DNA of 64,000 nt, from the NCBI GenBank assembly GCA_964035575.1, contig OZ037870.1, positions 372,001 through 436,000 of the forward strand. Direction: 5' to 3'. The notes under the pieces were generated by a model. The model did not search any database. It saw nothing but the letters and a program-made list of their open reading frames with translations, and was not told the DNA's origin. The DNA comes from Rhynchopus sp. YZ270_cl-10 (lineage: Eukaryota > Euglenozoa > Diplonemea > Diplonemida > Diplonemidae). Position numbers and translations under genes: made by a program. Below are positions 1 to 12,601 of the stretch, in pieces (the stretch's first letter is position 1; each line of letters starts with the position of its first letter).

Positions 1-383
1 CCTCACGTAGCTAAGGAGTGCTTTCTAGAGCCCCTGAAAAATACCTACAAAAATGTCGAGTGTATTCATCTGTCCTATAAAAAAAACAGTGGTCACGTAC
101 ACTTGGTTCTTAGTGTCAATCCCGTTCACTCCTCTTTTCAAAGATCCTTCAAAGAAAATGGAAATTACGCAACCGAGGTAACTATACCACTACAACAATT
201 TATCAAAAAAAAGAAGAAGTCAAGCACGACTGAGTATTATGTTAGTGTTCTTCTTCTTTTTGCCTTCTTTACGAAAATACATGTCCTCCTCCAAAAAGAA
301 CTTGTTCATATACGAAAGAACCTTCGAACAAAAAAGAGAGAAAAAAAAAAAAACTCAGCGAAAAGAAAGTGTAATAAAATTGA

Positions 384-446
384 TCCCTTTTTTAGTTTTT
401 GTCTTTCTCTTTCTCTTTCCCATATCCATCACACACCATCCTTCAG
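384..446 (+). promoter_or_regulatory. Pyrimidine tract and putative splice acceptor before the carboxypeptidase
   Basis: A stretch of mostly T and C ends in CCTTCAG, 19 bases before the ATG at 466. This is the arrangement expected of a trans-splice acceptor in organisms that add a spliced leader; a cis-intron acceptor or chance is also possible. The rest of positions 1-383 is AT-rich with homopolymer runs and no convincing gene. Confidence 0.4.
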
Positions 447-465
447 ACATTTAAGAAAAGCTAAT

Positions 466-2595
466 ATGAAGACCGCAGCAATGCTCGGGCTTGTGGCTTG
501 GTATGTTTTTCCATTTCCCCTTCATTACACTATTTTTATGCAAAAGGCGAATGCATATTCACTTCAGACATATCCCACCTTATACATTTTTTTCTCTTCC
601 TTTTCCACGCCGTCTGTTCAATTTTCGCTCCAAACCAATCTTCCTCTCTCAACACCATATTACGTACATATGGGAAGCTCGTATTTCCGGTCCGAAACGA
701 AGTCTCGGAACAAAGCGCTTCCAACAGAACGGATGCGATGGAGGAGTTTCGAGAGCGTCAAGATTTGATCAAGATTTTTGAATACACAAATTTCTCTTCC
801 ATCTTGCTGAACGCCTCATGCCATGTCAACACATAGCACCCCTTGTCAACAAACACTGTAGACTCATCTACACACAGTCTGTTGATAGCAACGCGCGAAT
901 AGCGTACTGTTGAAATGCGACGTCTGATAGTCGCTGATAGCGACTCAGCTGACTGGATGACAGCCAGCTTCTTGCTCCACCTTTACTCCCCGAAAAAAAA
1001 ATTCTCGGCGGGGGGGGCCAAATCCACAACACCACAAAACCGCTTTGGACTCATCTCCCATACCTTCCTTTATTCCCCTCTCTCTCCCTCTCGCACCTCA
1101 ACCCCCTTCCTCCTCCCACAGCGCCGCGGCCGCACCCTCCGCCGACCTGGTGGACCAGCTCCCTGGCTTCCCGAAGGCCCCCTTCAAGGTGTACTCTGGA
1201 TACATCACCGTGGCGGGCCCCATTGCGGGGTACGAGAAGCTCGACATCCACTACGAGTTCCACGAGGCACAGTCGAACCCTGAGAAGGCGCCTGTTGCCA
1301 CATGGCACCAGGGTGGACCGGGAGGCTCCTCGTTCTACGGTGCCTTCGCGGAGATGGGATACTTCCAGACCAACGCAACAGACCTTTACATCAACGAGCA
1401 CGCATGGAACAAGGTTGCCAACATGCTCTACCTTGAGAGCCCCGCCGGGTCCGGTGAGTCCTCTGGATTCTCCATCTGCTACCGTAACGGTGCTGCCGAG
1501 AAGTCGTGCAGCTGGAACGACACCAACCAGGCCGAGGCATACTCGAAGACGCTCCAGCAGTTCTTCAGGAACTTCCCCGAGTACGCGGTATGTGGGTTTG
1601 ATGTTGTTTTGTTGTTTTGGGTGGGGATGAAGCTTGGGGTAATGTATTGTAATAAAATATAAAATATGCAACAGAGCAACGACCTCTACCTGACCGGAGA
1701 GTCCTACGCAGGACAGTACGTCCCGAACATCGCCAACTACATCCTGACCAACCCCGGTGTTGTCACCAACCTGAAGGGAATCGCCGTCGGAAACGGATGC
1801 TGGGGAGGTACCGCGACGGACGTTGTGTGCAACGGATACAACGAGGACCAGAACAACGCCGATATGTTCTACGGAAAGTCGCTCATCTCGAAGAAGCTTC
1901 ACACTGAGGTCTACAAGCAGTGCGACTTCAAGAACTCGACCAACTCGCTTGCAACCAAGGAGTGCGACGAGGCACTGAACAAGATGGAGGACGCCGTCGG
2001 TCCCTACAACATCTACAACATCTACGACAACTGCCCGCAGAACGACCAGTGGCTCGAGACCGCCGGAAAGAGCAAGAGGTGGCTGAAGGCCCACTTCAAC
2101 CGCAACATGCACAGCCCCCAGCAGGCCAAGAACATGCTTGACGAGCTTCAGGGCGGATACGACTGGTCGTGCGGTGGAATGGACGCACAGCCTGCGTACT
2201 TCATGCGCTCGGACGTCCAGAAGGCGCTTCACCTTACCCACGGACCGGGTGTGTCTGGCTTCCGTTACCACAGCAGCGGACCTGCCTCCGTGACCCTGTA
2301 CCCCCAGCTGATCGGCAAGATCCGTGTCCTCATCTACAACGGAGACGCTGACGCATGCGTGCCGTACAAGGGTAACGAGGAGTGGACCACCAGCATGGTC
2401 AAGGCCGGTGTTGTCTCTGAGAAGAAGGCCTGGTCCCCGTGGTTCGCCAACGAGGGTGTCCCCGCCGGATACCTCACCCAGTACACGAAGGAGTTCTCCT
2501 TCCTGACCATCCGTCTGGCTGGACACATGGTCCCCACCTTCCAGCCCGCTGCATCCTTCACATTCTTCTCCCGTTTCCTCGACGGAACCTACTAA
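466..2595 (+). CDS. Secreted serine carboxypeptidase (peptidase family S10), three exons
   Basis: Serine carboxypeptidases remove C-terminal amino acids from peptides, usually in acidic lysosome-like compartments or outside the cell. Exons are 466-500, 1122-1587 and 1675-2595, giving 473 residues, a normal S10 length. Both introns are GT-AG with GTATGT donors, and both junctions keep frame: the first splits a Cys codon, the second is phase 0. The first exon encodes only a signal-peptide-like start (MKTAAMLGLVA). Catalytic residues are visible: Ser177 in GESYAGQYVP, Asp393 in NGDADAC and His451 in AGHMVP. The substrate-binding loop reads WHQGGPGGSS, where the family usually has Cys instead of the second-to-last Gly. 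Several N-glycosylation sequons and many Cys suit a secreted enzyme. The upstream intron is long (621 bp) and AT-rich; the second is 87 bp. Confidence 0.93.
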
Positions 2596-5077
<2,482 letters not shown>

Positions 5078-5870
5078 TCGTGAGGTCTGTGTCTCCACCA
5101 CGCTTCTACGAATTTGCTGTTGTTTGTCGTCCCAAGCTAAAAAAAAACAAAAAGTCAAACAAACCGACACAAAAAAGTCACCCCAAAAGCCGCAAAGAAA
5201 GGCACCGTCTGTGGTCACAAGAAGAAGAAGACGACACACGGACGGACGTGGGCCGAAGAGGTCACACGTAGTTAGATAAGGAGAAAACACAAAAACACAT
5301 AAAAACAAAACCAAACAAGAAACAATCCTTAGTAAGCCCCTGCCCCCTGATGACGAGAATAAAGCCCCCCTCTGCACCTTCCGCAGATGCAGATGCACAC
5401 AAGGGACGTCCCAAGTGTGCACTGTTGCTGCAGGATGTGTGGGTTGTTGTTGTTTATTTTATTTGTGTCCATCCCTTTAGGCACACCCCACCCACCCACC
5501 CACCCATCCCCGTAGGAGCGCTTCTCGTGTCGGGCCGTCTTGTGGAGCAAAGCAAACCACCACACCGCAGCACTCAGTCCACCCTGTCACTTCGCAGGGA
5601 GGAAAGAGCTTTGTCTGCCACCCCCTTTTTGTTTTGCCGCGCTCCGCTTTCGGGCGTTCCGACCAGAAGCAAAAATCGATAAAAAATGTAAAACAGAGAC
5701 CCCCAAAAAAGCAAAAAAGCCACAAAAAACACAAAAACAAAAGCACCACCGATGTTTTATTTGTCAAGGCACCACACTTACCAACACCACACAACACCAC
5801 ATCCCCACACAGATTGATTGAATTCATTACACTACTCACCTGTGCACACAAAGAGACCAAAGAGCGTACA
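5078..5870 (+). other. Spacer between alpha-tubulin and the LPMO-cellulase gene
   Basis: The spacer holds A-rich runs, a CCCA/CCAC microsatellite near 5487-5507 and, just upstream of the next ATG, an ACACAG (ending near 5811) that could be a splice acceptor. Open frames here lack the codon bias of the flanking genes, so I see no gene. Confidence 0.5.
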
Positions 5871-8800
5871 ATGGTGAAGCACACTGCGCTGTGCGTGCTG
5901 CTGTGTGCAACGCAGGTGTACGGACACGGCCACGTTGTGACACCGCCGTCACGTGTGGAGCTCTGCAAGACAGGGGGCAACGCAAACTGCGGGCAGATCG
6001 TCTGGGAGCCCTACAGCGTGGAGGGTCCAGACGGGTGGCCGGCAGACGGGACGATTGCGGCAGGAGGTGGACACTCGCGCTTCCCTGAGCTGAACGTGCA
6101 GACGGCGACACGTTGGGAGAGGGTTGCGATGTCGTCGGGGCCAACGAAGTTTGCGTGGAAGTTTCTTGTGAACCACGTGACGAAGGACTACAAGTACTAC
6201 ATCACACGTGTGGGGTGGGACGCGACAGCACCGCTGACACGGGCAACGTTTGAGACTGCACCCTTCTGTGTTGTGGACGGGGGGATGACAGAGCCACCGA
6301 TTCTTGACGAGCACACGTGCAACGTGCCGACACGCGAGGGATACCACATCATTCTGAGTGTGTGGGATGTGGGTGACACGTCGAACAGCTTCTTCAACGT
6401 GATTGACGCCATGTTCTCTGGTGGTGCCAGCCCTCCTGCACCTGTTCCCACGGTGCCTGTACCGACCTCACCTGTGACACCTCCTGTCTGTGCAACCTCT
6501 GTTCACTGCATGTACGTTGCGTGTGAGGAGGACCGTGCCTGCTGCGAGCAAGCAGGTGCGTCCTGTGCTGTCTACAACACACACTACGAACAGTGTGTGC
6601 AGGGTGCACCGTCGCCTTCGACACCACCGCCAACACCACCTGTCACAACGCCGCCAGCACCCACACCAACACCACCCACACCCACGCAAGCACCGTCGCC
6701 AACAACACCAGCAACACCACCTGTCTGTGCAACTTCTGTGACCTGCATCTACGCTGCTTGTGAGAAGGACCGTGCCTGCTGCGAGCAAGCAGGTGCGTCC
6801 TGTGCTTACTACAACTCGTACTACGCACAGTGTGTGCAGGGTGCACCTTCGCCTTCGACACCACCGCCAACACCACCTGTCACAACGCCGCCAACTCCGC
6901 CTGTGCCTGCACCTGTGCCAGTGACAACGCCTCCTTCGGCCTCTTGCCCAAGCGACACAAGTGGATGTGGCTGTGACTGGACTGACAACGGTGCAAAGTG
7001 CAACACAGACGACGGGAGCGAGTGCTACTGCAAGTGCTGCTGCCAGCACACCGGCCAGTGTGCGTGGCAGGGTGGCGGTGGAGGTGGAGGTGGTGGTGGA
7101 GGTGGAGGCAGTGGGTCGACATGCGCCCTTCCAAGCGGGCTGGACGCAGACGTGGCTGCAGTGGACAACACCGGGTTCGCAACGTGCCACGGGAAGCTGC
7201 GTCTGTCGGGTCTGCAGCTTGTGGGGGCACAGGGTGAGGCTGTGCAGCTGATGGGGATGAGCAGCCACGGGCTGCACTGGTTTGCGAACTGCTACACGAA
7301 GGAGAGCATCACACACCTGGTGACGCGGTGGGGCATCAACGTGTTCCGGGCAGCAATGTACATTGGTGAGGGGGGCTACGGGACCAACCCGGCGCTGAAG
7401 CAGACTGTGCTGGACATTGTGCAGTGGTGCAAGGAGCTCGGGATCTACGTGATTGTGGACTGGCACATGCTGAGCCCCGGGAACCCGAACGACGGTGAGT
7501 ACGCGGGAGCAGACGCGTTCTGGCAGGACATGGCACGGACGCTGAAGGACGAGACCCACGTGCTGTACGAGATTGCGAACGAGCCGAACGGTGTGAGCTG
7601 GGGCGAGGTTGTGAGTTACCACAACCGCATCCTGGCGCTGATCCGTGCGGAGGATGCGGAGACAGTGGTGCTTGCGGGGACGCCGACGTGGAGCCAAGAC
7701 ATCCACGAGGCAGCGGCGCGCCCTGTGGACCTCCCGCACAACGTCATGTACGTGTTCCACTTCTACGCCGGGTCGCACACACACCTGCAGTCGCGTGTGC
7801 AGGAGGTTGCGTCGCAGATCCCGCTGTTTGTGAGTGAGTGGGGCACGTCTGAGGCGAGCGGTGACGGTGGTCCCTTCCTCGACAACGCGCATGCGTTCCT
7901 GGAGGGCTTCAAGAGCGCAGGGTCGCAGGGTGTGAAGCTGAGCTGGACGTCGTGGAGTCTGGCGGACAAGGCAGAGGTGTCGGCGGCACTGCAGTCTGGG
8001 GCGTGTGCCTCTGGCGACTGGGACAGTGTGTCGTGCACGGGGAGCTATGTGCGCACGTACATCAGAACGAACGCTGTTCCTTGTGGTGCCGCTGCGTCAA
8101 CTGTCTCCCCTGTTACTGCAACCAGCGCTCCTGCAGTACGCACCATCGCCCCTTCCACCAACATACCGGAAACGAACGTTCCTGCAACTGATGTCCCTGC
8201 CACGAGTGCTCCTCGCACGAGCATGCCCATGCTTGCCACCTCTGCACCTGAAACGAACATGCCTGTGACCAACGTGCCTGAAACCCGTGCCCCTCCTACC
8301 AGTGCACCGGTTACAGATGCTCCTGTGACAATTGTCGACGACACCACTGCGCCCGCAACTGACATGTCCGACACCACAACACCAGCCACGAACGTGCCTA
8401 TGACTGACATGCCTGTCGTCACTTCCAGTGTGTCGCCCACCACTACACCTGACACGAACATGCCTGCCACCAACGCACCGCAGACCACTGCAACCGCTGT
8501 TCCTGAGACAAGCGTGCCATCGACTGTATCGCCCTCAACATCCACTACTGCCCCGCTGACGACCACCCCAAGCACCGCTGTGCCGGGTCTGAGCAGCGTT
8601 GTGAAGCAGCTCATCAGCATCACGCTAAGCCTGCTCCTGGCGCTGTTCGACAAGGATGCGTTCCTCGCTGCCGTGACGTCGCTCCTCGGGCCTCTTATAT
8701 CAAGCGTGCAGGCACGCTGGACGTGCCCCCCGAGCGCATGCGTCAACGGCTGCCCTTCGTCTGCGACTGATAAGCTGACTGCCGGGTGCAGCCCGCTGTT

Positions 8801-9197
8801 TGACACACCTGGACGTGCTGCTGTGGTGCTTGCGGAGGTTGGGATGGTGGTCGAGATCGAGACGCAGAACAGCGCTGTGGGCTCGGACGACGCTGTACTG
8901 GCTGCGTTGCAGGGCGAAGTCGACACGCCATCTGCCGCGTTTGAGGCCTTCCCTGTTAAGGGGGCCGAGGTGGTGGAGTCGGAGGTGGTTGTGGGCATGG
9001 AGACTTCATCGCCACCATCATCTAGCGACGGGCTTGACACCGTACACATCGTTGTTATTGTGGGTGTGTGTTTGTTCCTGTTGATGACCTTTGCATTGGT
9101 GGTTACAGTGTGCATGAAGAAGAACACCACACAGCCCGCAAAGGAGACTAAGCCTAAGGCAGTCTACGACATCGAGCCGCAGGACTTTGCGGTGTAG
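5871..9197 (+). CDS. Membrane-anchored AA10-type LPMO / CBM1-like / GH5 cellulase fusion protein
   Basis: One 1108-residue exon encodes a cell-surface enzyme that would both oxidise and hydrolyse crystalline polysaccharide. Residues 1-18 are a signal peptide; cleavage leaves His19 first, as in the copper histidine brace. Residues 19-183 match AA10 (chitin/cellulose monooxygenase): second His102 in VNHVTKDYKYY and the conserved end SNSFFNVID. Two near-identical Cys-rich modules (about 205-245 and 283-325), ending YNTHYEQC and YNSYYAQC, resemble the C-terminal half of fungal CBM1. Pro/Thr linkers, a third Cys-rich module (359-400) and 13 Gly in a row follow. Residues 435-735 are GH5: acid/base Glu571 in ANEPNG and nucleophile Glu656 in FVSEWGTS. 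Then come a mucin-like Thr/Pro/Asn-Val-Pro repeat region, a Cys-containing region and a membrane helix near 1060-1082 with a short Lys-rich tail. The ATG was chosen because it starts the signal peptide. Confidence 0.9.
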   Translation: MVKHTALCVLLCATQVYGHGHVVTPPSRVELCKTGGNANCGQIVWEPYSVEGPDGWPADGTIAAGGGHSRFPELNVQTATRWERVAMSSGPTKFAWKFLVNHVTKDYKYYITRVGWDATAPLTRATFETAPFCVVDGGMTEPPILDEHTCNVPTREGYHIILSVWDVGDTSNSFFNVIDAMFSGGASPPAPVPTVPVPTSPVTPPVCATSVHCMYVACEEDRACCEQAGASCAVYNTHYEQCVQGAPSPSTPPPTPPVTTPPAPTPTPPTPTQAPSPTTPATPPVCATSVTCIYAACEKDRACCEQAGASCAYYNSYYAQCVQGAPSPSTPPPTPPVTTPPTPPVPAPVPVTTPPSASCPSDTSGCGCDWTDNGAKCNTDDGSECYCKCCCQHTGQCAWQGGGGGGGGGGGGGSGSTCALPSGLDADVAAVDNTGFATCHGKLRLSGLQLVGAQGEAVQLMGMSSHGLHWFANCYTKESITHLVTRWGINVFRAAMYIGEGGYGTNPALKQTVLDIVQWCKELGIYVIVDWHMLSPGNPNDGEYAGADAFWQDMARTLKDETHVLYEIANEPNGVSWGEVVSYHNRILALIRAEDAETVVLAGTPTWSQDIHEAAARPVDLPHNVMYVFHFYAGSHTHLQSRVQEVASQIPLFVSEWGTSEASGDGGPFLDNAHAFLEGFKSAGSQGVKLSWTSWSLADKAEVSAALQSGACASGDWDSVSCTGSYVRTYIRTNAVPCGAAASTVSPVTATSAPAVRTIAPSTNIPETNVPATDVPATSAPRTSMPMLATSAPETNMPVTNVPETRAPPTSAPVTDAPVTIVDDTTAPATDMSDTTTPATNVPMTDMPVVTSSVSPTTTPDTNMPATNAPQTTATAVPETSVPSTVSPSTSTTAPLTTTPSTAVPGLSSVVKQLISITLSLLLALFDKDAFLAAVTSLLGPLISSVQARWTCPPSACVNGCPSSATDKLTAGCSPLFDTPGRAAVVLAEVGMVVEIETQNSAVGSDDAVLAALQGEVDTPSAAFEAFPVKGAEVVESEVVVGMETSSPPSSSDGLDTVHIVVIVGVCLFLLMTFALVVTVCMKKNTTQPAKETKPKAVYDIEPQDFAV

Positions 9198-9720
9198 TGC
9201 ACACCCCAGGCCCTTCTTTACTGTGTCGACCATCCTATGGCCTTCAACCGCACCTCGCCCCCTCCCCTCGCACTCCCTTAGTTCCTCTGCCCCTCTATGC
9301 AGCACCTATGACTGTCTCTTGCCCCTTCTAGCGGTTCCTGTTGGATCCTGGTGTGCAGGTCTATACTATACACATTTTATATTGTGAAACCATCCTCTCT
9401 TTTGTCTACTGTGCGAGAGGCGATATGTTCTTTTTCTGCATTTTTTTCGCCATTTTCTATTCCATTGCGCCTATTGCCACTCTCTTAACTGAGGAGACGG
9501 CAGCATGCGGGACTGCAGGTTGGATGTGCTCTTCTTTACTGCCTTTTATCCATGTACAGGAATACGGAGGGGTCTGTCCCAGATTATTCTTTGTGTGCAC
9601 GGCCTGACGTTAGTACCACTATGCTGCGTACAGTGCTCGATCAATGCACAATGGGCATTCCACCGTGTACCGTGTTTCGCGCGCAGTATTGCAAAAGCAT
9701 CGTACCATTTTAGTCCCACT

Positions 9721-9767
9721 AAGGTGACTAAGCAACGAGAGGCTTAGGGTCATCTTATAAAACTTTT
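9721..9767 (-). repeat. Class B hairpin element, reversed copy
   Basis: On the + strand this reads AAGGTGACTAAGC, then AACGAGAGG, GCTTAG and GTCATCTT, followed by a T-rich tail. It is the reverse complement of all other class B copies. It lies 3' of the LPMO-cellulase gene, which is transcribed on +, so its orientation relative to transcription matches copies in the minus-gene region. Confidence 0.75.
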
Positions 9768-9895
9768 CTAATAATTTTACCGGTCAGCGTTATTCGATTC
9801 TTTTATCAAAACTTTTTTTTTGTGATTGTGCTGCAGCATCTTTGCGCCTTGTGGAGGCTTTGATGCCCCCTTGAGAGGAGAGACACTGCGTGCGG

Positions 9896-10095
9896 NNNNN
9901 NNNNNNNNNNNNNNNNNNNNNNNNNNNNNNNNNNNNNNNNNNNNNNNNNNNNNNNNNNNNNNNNNNNNNNNNNNNNNNNNNNNNNNNNNNNNNNNNNNNN
10001 NNNNNNNNNNNNNNNNNNNNNNNNNNNNNNNNNNNNNNNNNNNNNNNNNNNNNNNNNNNNNNNNNNNNNNNNNNNNNNNNNNNNNNNNNNNNNNN
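9896..10095. other. Assembly gap of 200 N
   Basis: Exactly 200 unknown bases. A round number usually marks a scaffold join of unmeasured size, so the order and orientation of the two sides depend on the scaffolding evidence. Confidence 0.97.
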
Positions 10096-10573
10096 CCTTT
10101 GAATAGTAGATCCCCCCCTAAATTTTAGACTCCAATTTTTTTGACCATATTTTAGGTGCTCGAAAGTGGAGTCTGACCCCCATGTCCAGGTCACAAAAAT
10201 GCCCGAGTAATTAATTCCCTTTTTTTTTTTTTTTTTCGTGGGTCGCGACCCAGGCACTTGGGTCAGCTTGACCCACTGACCCAGGCAAGCTAGGACTCTG
10301 CAATGTACCTTACCCCACCAAATATTGAGACACAACTCTGGTCCTCCCTCGCAACCAACACAACGTTTATTTCCTCCCCTATTTCAGAAATGCAGCCACC
10401 CCGATCACGAGGGGACCACACGAAGTTAACCTTTTTTTTATTTTTTTTACCCAAAAAAAAGAGAAGTTCAAGACGCAAACGCCTCAACGGAACTAGACGC
10501 AAGCACTGCCTCTCCACGGGTATCTGTCAAAAAAACCACCCCTCTTCATCCCCCCCAAAACAAAAAAACCCCT

Positions 10574-11941
10574 CTATTCCTCAGGAAGCGTCATATACGC
10601 GAGGAAGGCGAAGAAGCTGAAGAAGAGCACCGGTCGTGACCTGTAGAGAAGGTTGACACGAAGCTGTTTTTCAACCATGGTCATCCGACGGAAGGAGACA
10701 CAACGGTTCTGATGCGCGCACTGCGCATGCTCATCTTGCCCGAGAAGGTACCGACTCACACTGTCCACATACGCCCGCTTGAAGCCTTCCTCGACATACG
10801 GCGCAACAAAGGAGGTTTGCACTCCTGTACTCCATTGCCCCCAGGTACCCCAGGGTTTACCGCAGGCAGGGCCATCGGTGGGGCCAATCAAAATGTATTC
10901 AAGAACATTGTGATGTTTTCTCCACTCTGCAGGCCAGTCTTCATAAGACGGCATCATTTGGCAGATGACGATGGCAGGCATGTATTGGGAGACTGCGTCG
11001 TTGTGATCGATCTGTTTGCATTCGAAGGGTTCTACCTTATCGCGAGCGGATTTGGGGTAGTGCAGCATCATCGGCAGTGTAGAGGGAACCAAATCTGTTG
11101 CAATGCACTTCAACCCTGCCTTCTTAAACGCATCGGATGCATTCAAGAAATAGGATAGCTTTCCCGACCCCGCCCCCACCTCTACTATGGGCACCTCCGT
11201 TGCTTTGTATAACTCTGCTCGCGATACAAGATATTCTGCAAGACTATCAACATACTCCTTCGTAATAACAAGAAGATTGAACGATGCCTTACAAAAGAAC
11301 TTCAAAGGGAGCGACGAAATGTGGGTATCATAAAAATGCGAATTAAACGTCGCAAAGGTAATACTGTGGTAGATTCCGTTAAAGTCTTTGTTGAAATCAT
11401 CAAGCCGCCTCGCAAGGTCAACTCCATCTTGCGTGGAAGTATGCTTCCAGTTCTCCGGCTTAGGAATATCAAGACGGAACGCTTCTGTTACCTCTGCGTG
11501 CGTCGGGAGGTATCTTGGATAAAAAAACTTTTGTATAGTTGCCCCATCAATCCGCGACGTATACACCGCAATACGAAAGATAATCGAGAGCACAGAGAAC
11601 AAGTGCAACAGCACCGCCTGCGCCGTCTTTGGCCCCTTTTGCCATCTTCTCATCTCCTCGTAATCTCCGAGGTTGTACCCATTCTGCAGCATGTCGCTCA
11701 GCTGGTTCTCCCACCATAGGTACTCCGACGCTACCATAGAAGTTTCCGGCTGTGGCGAAAGAATCTTGACCTTATGTGAAGCCAGCTCCGCGTCGCTCAA
11801 CACAAACTCGCTTTCGCGGAAGACCACAGCATAAGGGTTGAAGCCGTACCTATAAAAAGAGGTGAGAAAATGATTAAGATATTCTTTCAATCGAAAGCTG
11901 GAGTTTTGTCCAGTGAGAAAAGAAAAGAAAGTTGGATTCAT
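10574..11941 (-). CDS. SAM-dependent methyltransferase-like protein with hydrophobic C-terminus
   Basis: The protein carries a Rossmann methyltransferase motif I, VEVGAGSGKLSYFL, followed by CIATDLVPST, where the acidic residue would bind S-adenosylmethionine. A hydrophobic stretch near the end (PVLFFSFFAFLAYMTL) may be a tail anchor. The substrate is unknown and I do not recognise the family. The 5' end is uncertain. An in-frame ATG at 11941 gives 455 residues, but a good acceptor (CTCTTTTTATAG) ends at 11850, and a hairpin repeat also found in a gene-free region (49043-49092) lies upstream of it. The first 30 residues may therefore be intron. In the spliced reading the coding exon would start at 11849; I did not find a first exon in the right phase. 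Confidence 0.7.
   Translation of the reverse strand: MNPTFFSFLTGQNSSFRLKEYLNHFLTSFYRYGFNPYAVVFRESEFVLSDAELASHKVKILSPQPETSMVASEYLWWENQLSDMLQNGYNLGDYEEMRRWQKGPKTAQAVLLHLFSVLSIIFRIAVYTSRIDGATIQKFFYPRYLPTHAEVTEAFRLDIPKPENWKHTSTQDGVDLARRLDDFNKDFNGIYHSITFATFNSHFYDTHISSLPLKFFCKASFNLLVITKEYVDSLAEYLVSRAELYKATEVPIVEVGAGSGKLSYFLNASDAFKKAGLKCIATDLVPSTLPMMLHYPKSARDKVEPFECKQIDHNDAVSQYMPAIVICQMMPSYEDWPAEWRKHHNVLEYILIGPTDGPACGKPWGTWGQWSTGVQTSFVAPYVEEGFKRAYVDSVSRYLLGQDEHAQCAHQNRCVSFRRMTMVEKQLRVNLLYRSRPVLFFSFFAFLAYMTLPEE
11867..11915 (+). repeat. Class E hairpin element, copy 1
   Basis: Contains CTTTCAATCGAAAG, a small CTTTC/GAAAG stem, between ATGATTAAGATATT and GGAGTTTTGTCCA. The same segment recurs at 49043-49092. 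It lies in or just before the first exon of the methyltransferase-like gene. Confidence 0.7.
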
Positions 11942-12143
11942 ATACTTTCAGCTCACAGAATTGAAAGCATTTGAGAGGGTCAACGCATGCACCGTTTCTT
12001 AGAAAGGTTAATAAGATGAAGCCTTCTAACTCAAATGATCGTAGGAGGAAGTCCGTTGTTTGGTACATCAAATATGCTTTCAATTTGGAAAAAAAAAAAT
12101 GTGCTAGCTGAGCGGGGTTTGTAAAGTACTAAGAGAGAGTGGT

Positions 12144-12536
12144 GTGTTTAATTCTAGACTGTTAGTTAGTGGGATAGCGAGGAGCCACGGCATCAAGGTG
12201 CCAACGGAAAAGGGCGAGGCGGAGTGGTCCCTCTGCCCTGACTACGGGGACTCCTCTGTGCTCATGAAGTTGGGTATGCTCGAGACGCAGCAACAGCTCA
12301 AGCCGCACCTGAAGCCGAAGCCGAAGCCGCACCACCAGCCGCTCTACCCCCACCACGACCACGAGGACCTCACCGACGGGGAGCAGACGCGTATGCTCGC
12401 GGAACAGCAGGACGTCAAGATGGAGGACGTCAAGGAGGAGAAGGTAGCGCTCCTGGAGGTGAAGCAGGAGCCTACGCAGGAGGCAGACACGGAGGACGGG
12501 CAGATGAGTTTGTTTGTCTTTGAGAAGTTCTTCTAG
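12144..12536 (+). CDS. Partial gene of unknown function, the only + strand coding region after 10 kb
   Basis: Codon use is as GC-rich at third positions as in the secure genes. The protein (about 120 residues) has a short globular-looking start (VPTEKGEAEWSLCPDYG), a Pro/Lys/His-rich stretch and a charged Glu/Lys tail. The reverse frame gives Leu/Val-rich shadow sequence, so + is the likely coding strand. No clear ATG begins it; TTG at 12144 is only the first possible start, and an exon following TTAG near 12169 is plausible. I see no upstream exon, so it may be a displaced fragment or 3' exon. Family not recognised. Confidence 0.5.
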   Translation: MFNSRLLVSGIARSHGIKVPTEKGEAEWSLCPDYGDSSVLMKLGMLETQQQLKPHLKPKPKPHHQPLYPHHDHEDLTDGEQTRMLAEQQDVKMEDVKEEKVALLEVKQEPTQEADTEDGQMSLFVFEKFF

Positions 12537-12551
12537 GAAGGAGAAAAGAAA

Positions 12552-12591
12552 AAGTTTAATAAGATGACCCCTAAGCCTCTTGCGGCCTTTT
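12552..12591 (+). repeat. Class B hairpin element, degenerate copy
   Basis: Reads AATAAGATGACC, then CCTAAGCCTCTTGCGG. The 5' arm and loop start match class B; the 3' arm is poor. It sits in what may be a short intron of the neighbouring minus-strand gene. Confidence 0.55.
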
Positions 12592-12601
12592 TTCTTCTCA
12601 C

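Larger units (their letters stand above)
9198..10573. other. Convergent strand-switch region
   Basis: Genes to the left end pointing right and the gene to the right ends pointing left, so this is where two same-strand gene runs converge. It holds a class B hairpin at 9721, the assembly gap, and a T/A-rich stretch at 10096-10570. No gene is visible. Confidence 0.65.

Noticed and set aside
1051-2526. 491-residue open frame on the minus strand
   Set aside because: It is the reverse shadow of the carboxypeptidase exons and crosses both sides of a real intron; its composition (Val/Leu/Gly-rich) is that of antisense GC-rich coding DNA.
6468-7892. Long minus-strand frame, and a further one at 8045-9130, over the LPMO-cellulase gene
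   Set aside because: Arg/Trp/Cys repeats and Val/Gly repeats mirror the Pro/Thr linkers and mucin-like repeat on the + strand.
12162-12560. Minus-strand extension of the 139-residue gene
   Set aside because: The frame becomes Leu/Val/Arg-rich antisense of the + strand fragment at 12144-12536, which has the better codon bias.
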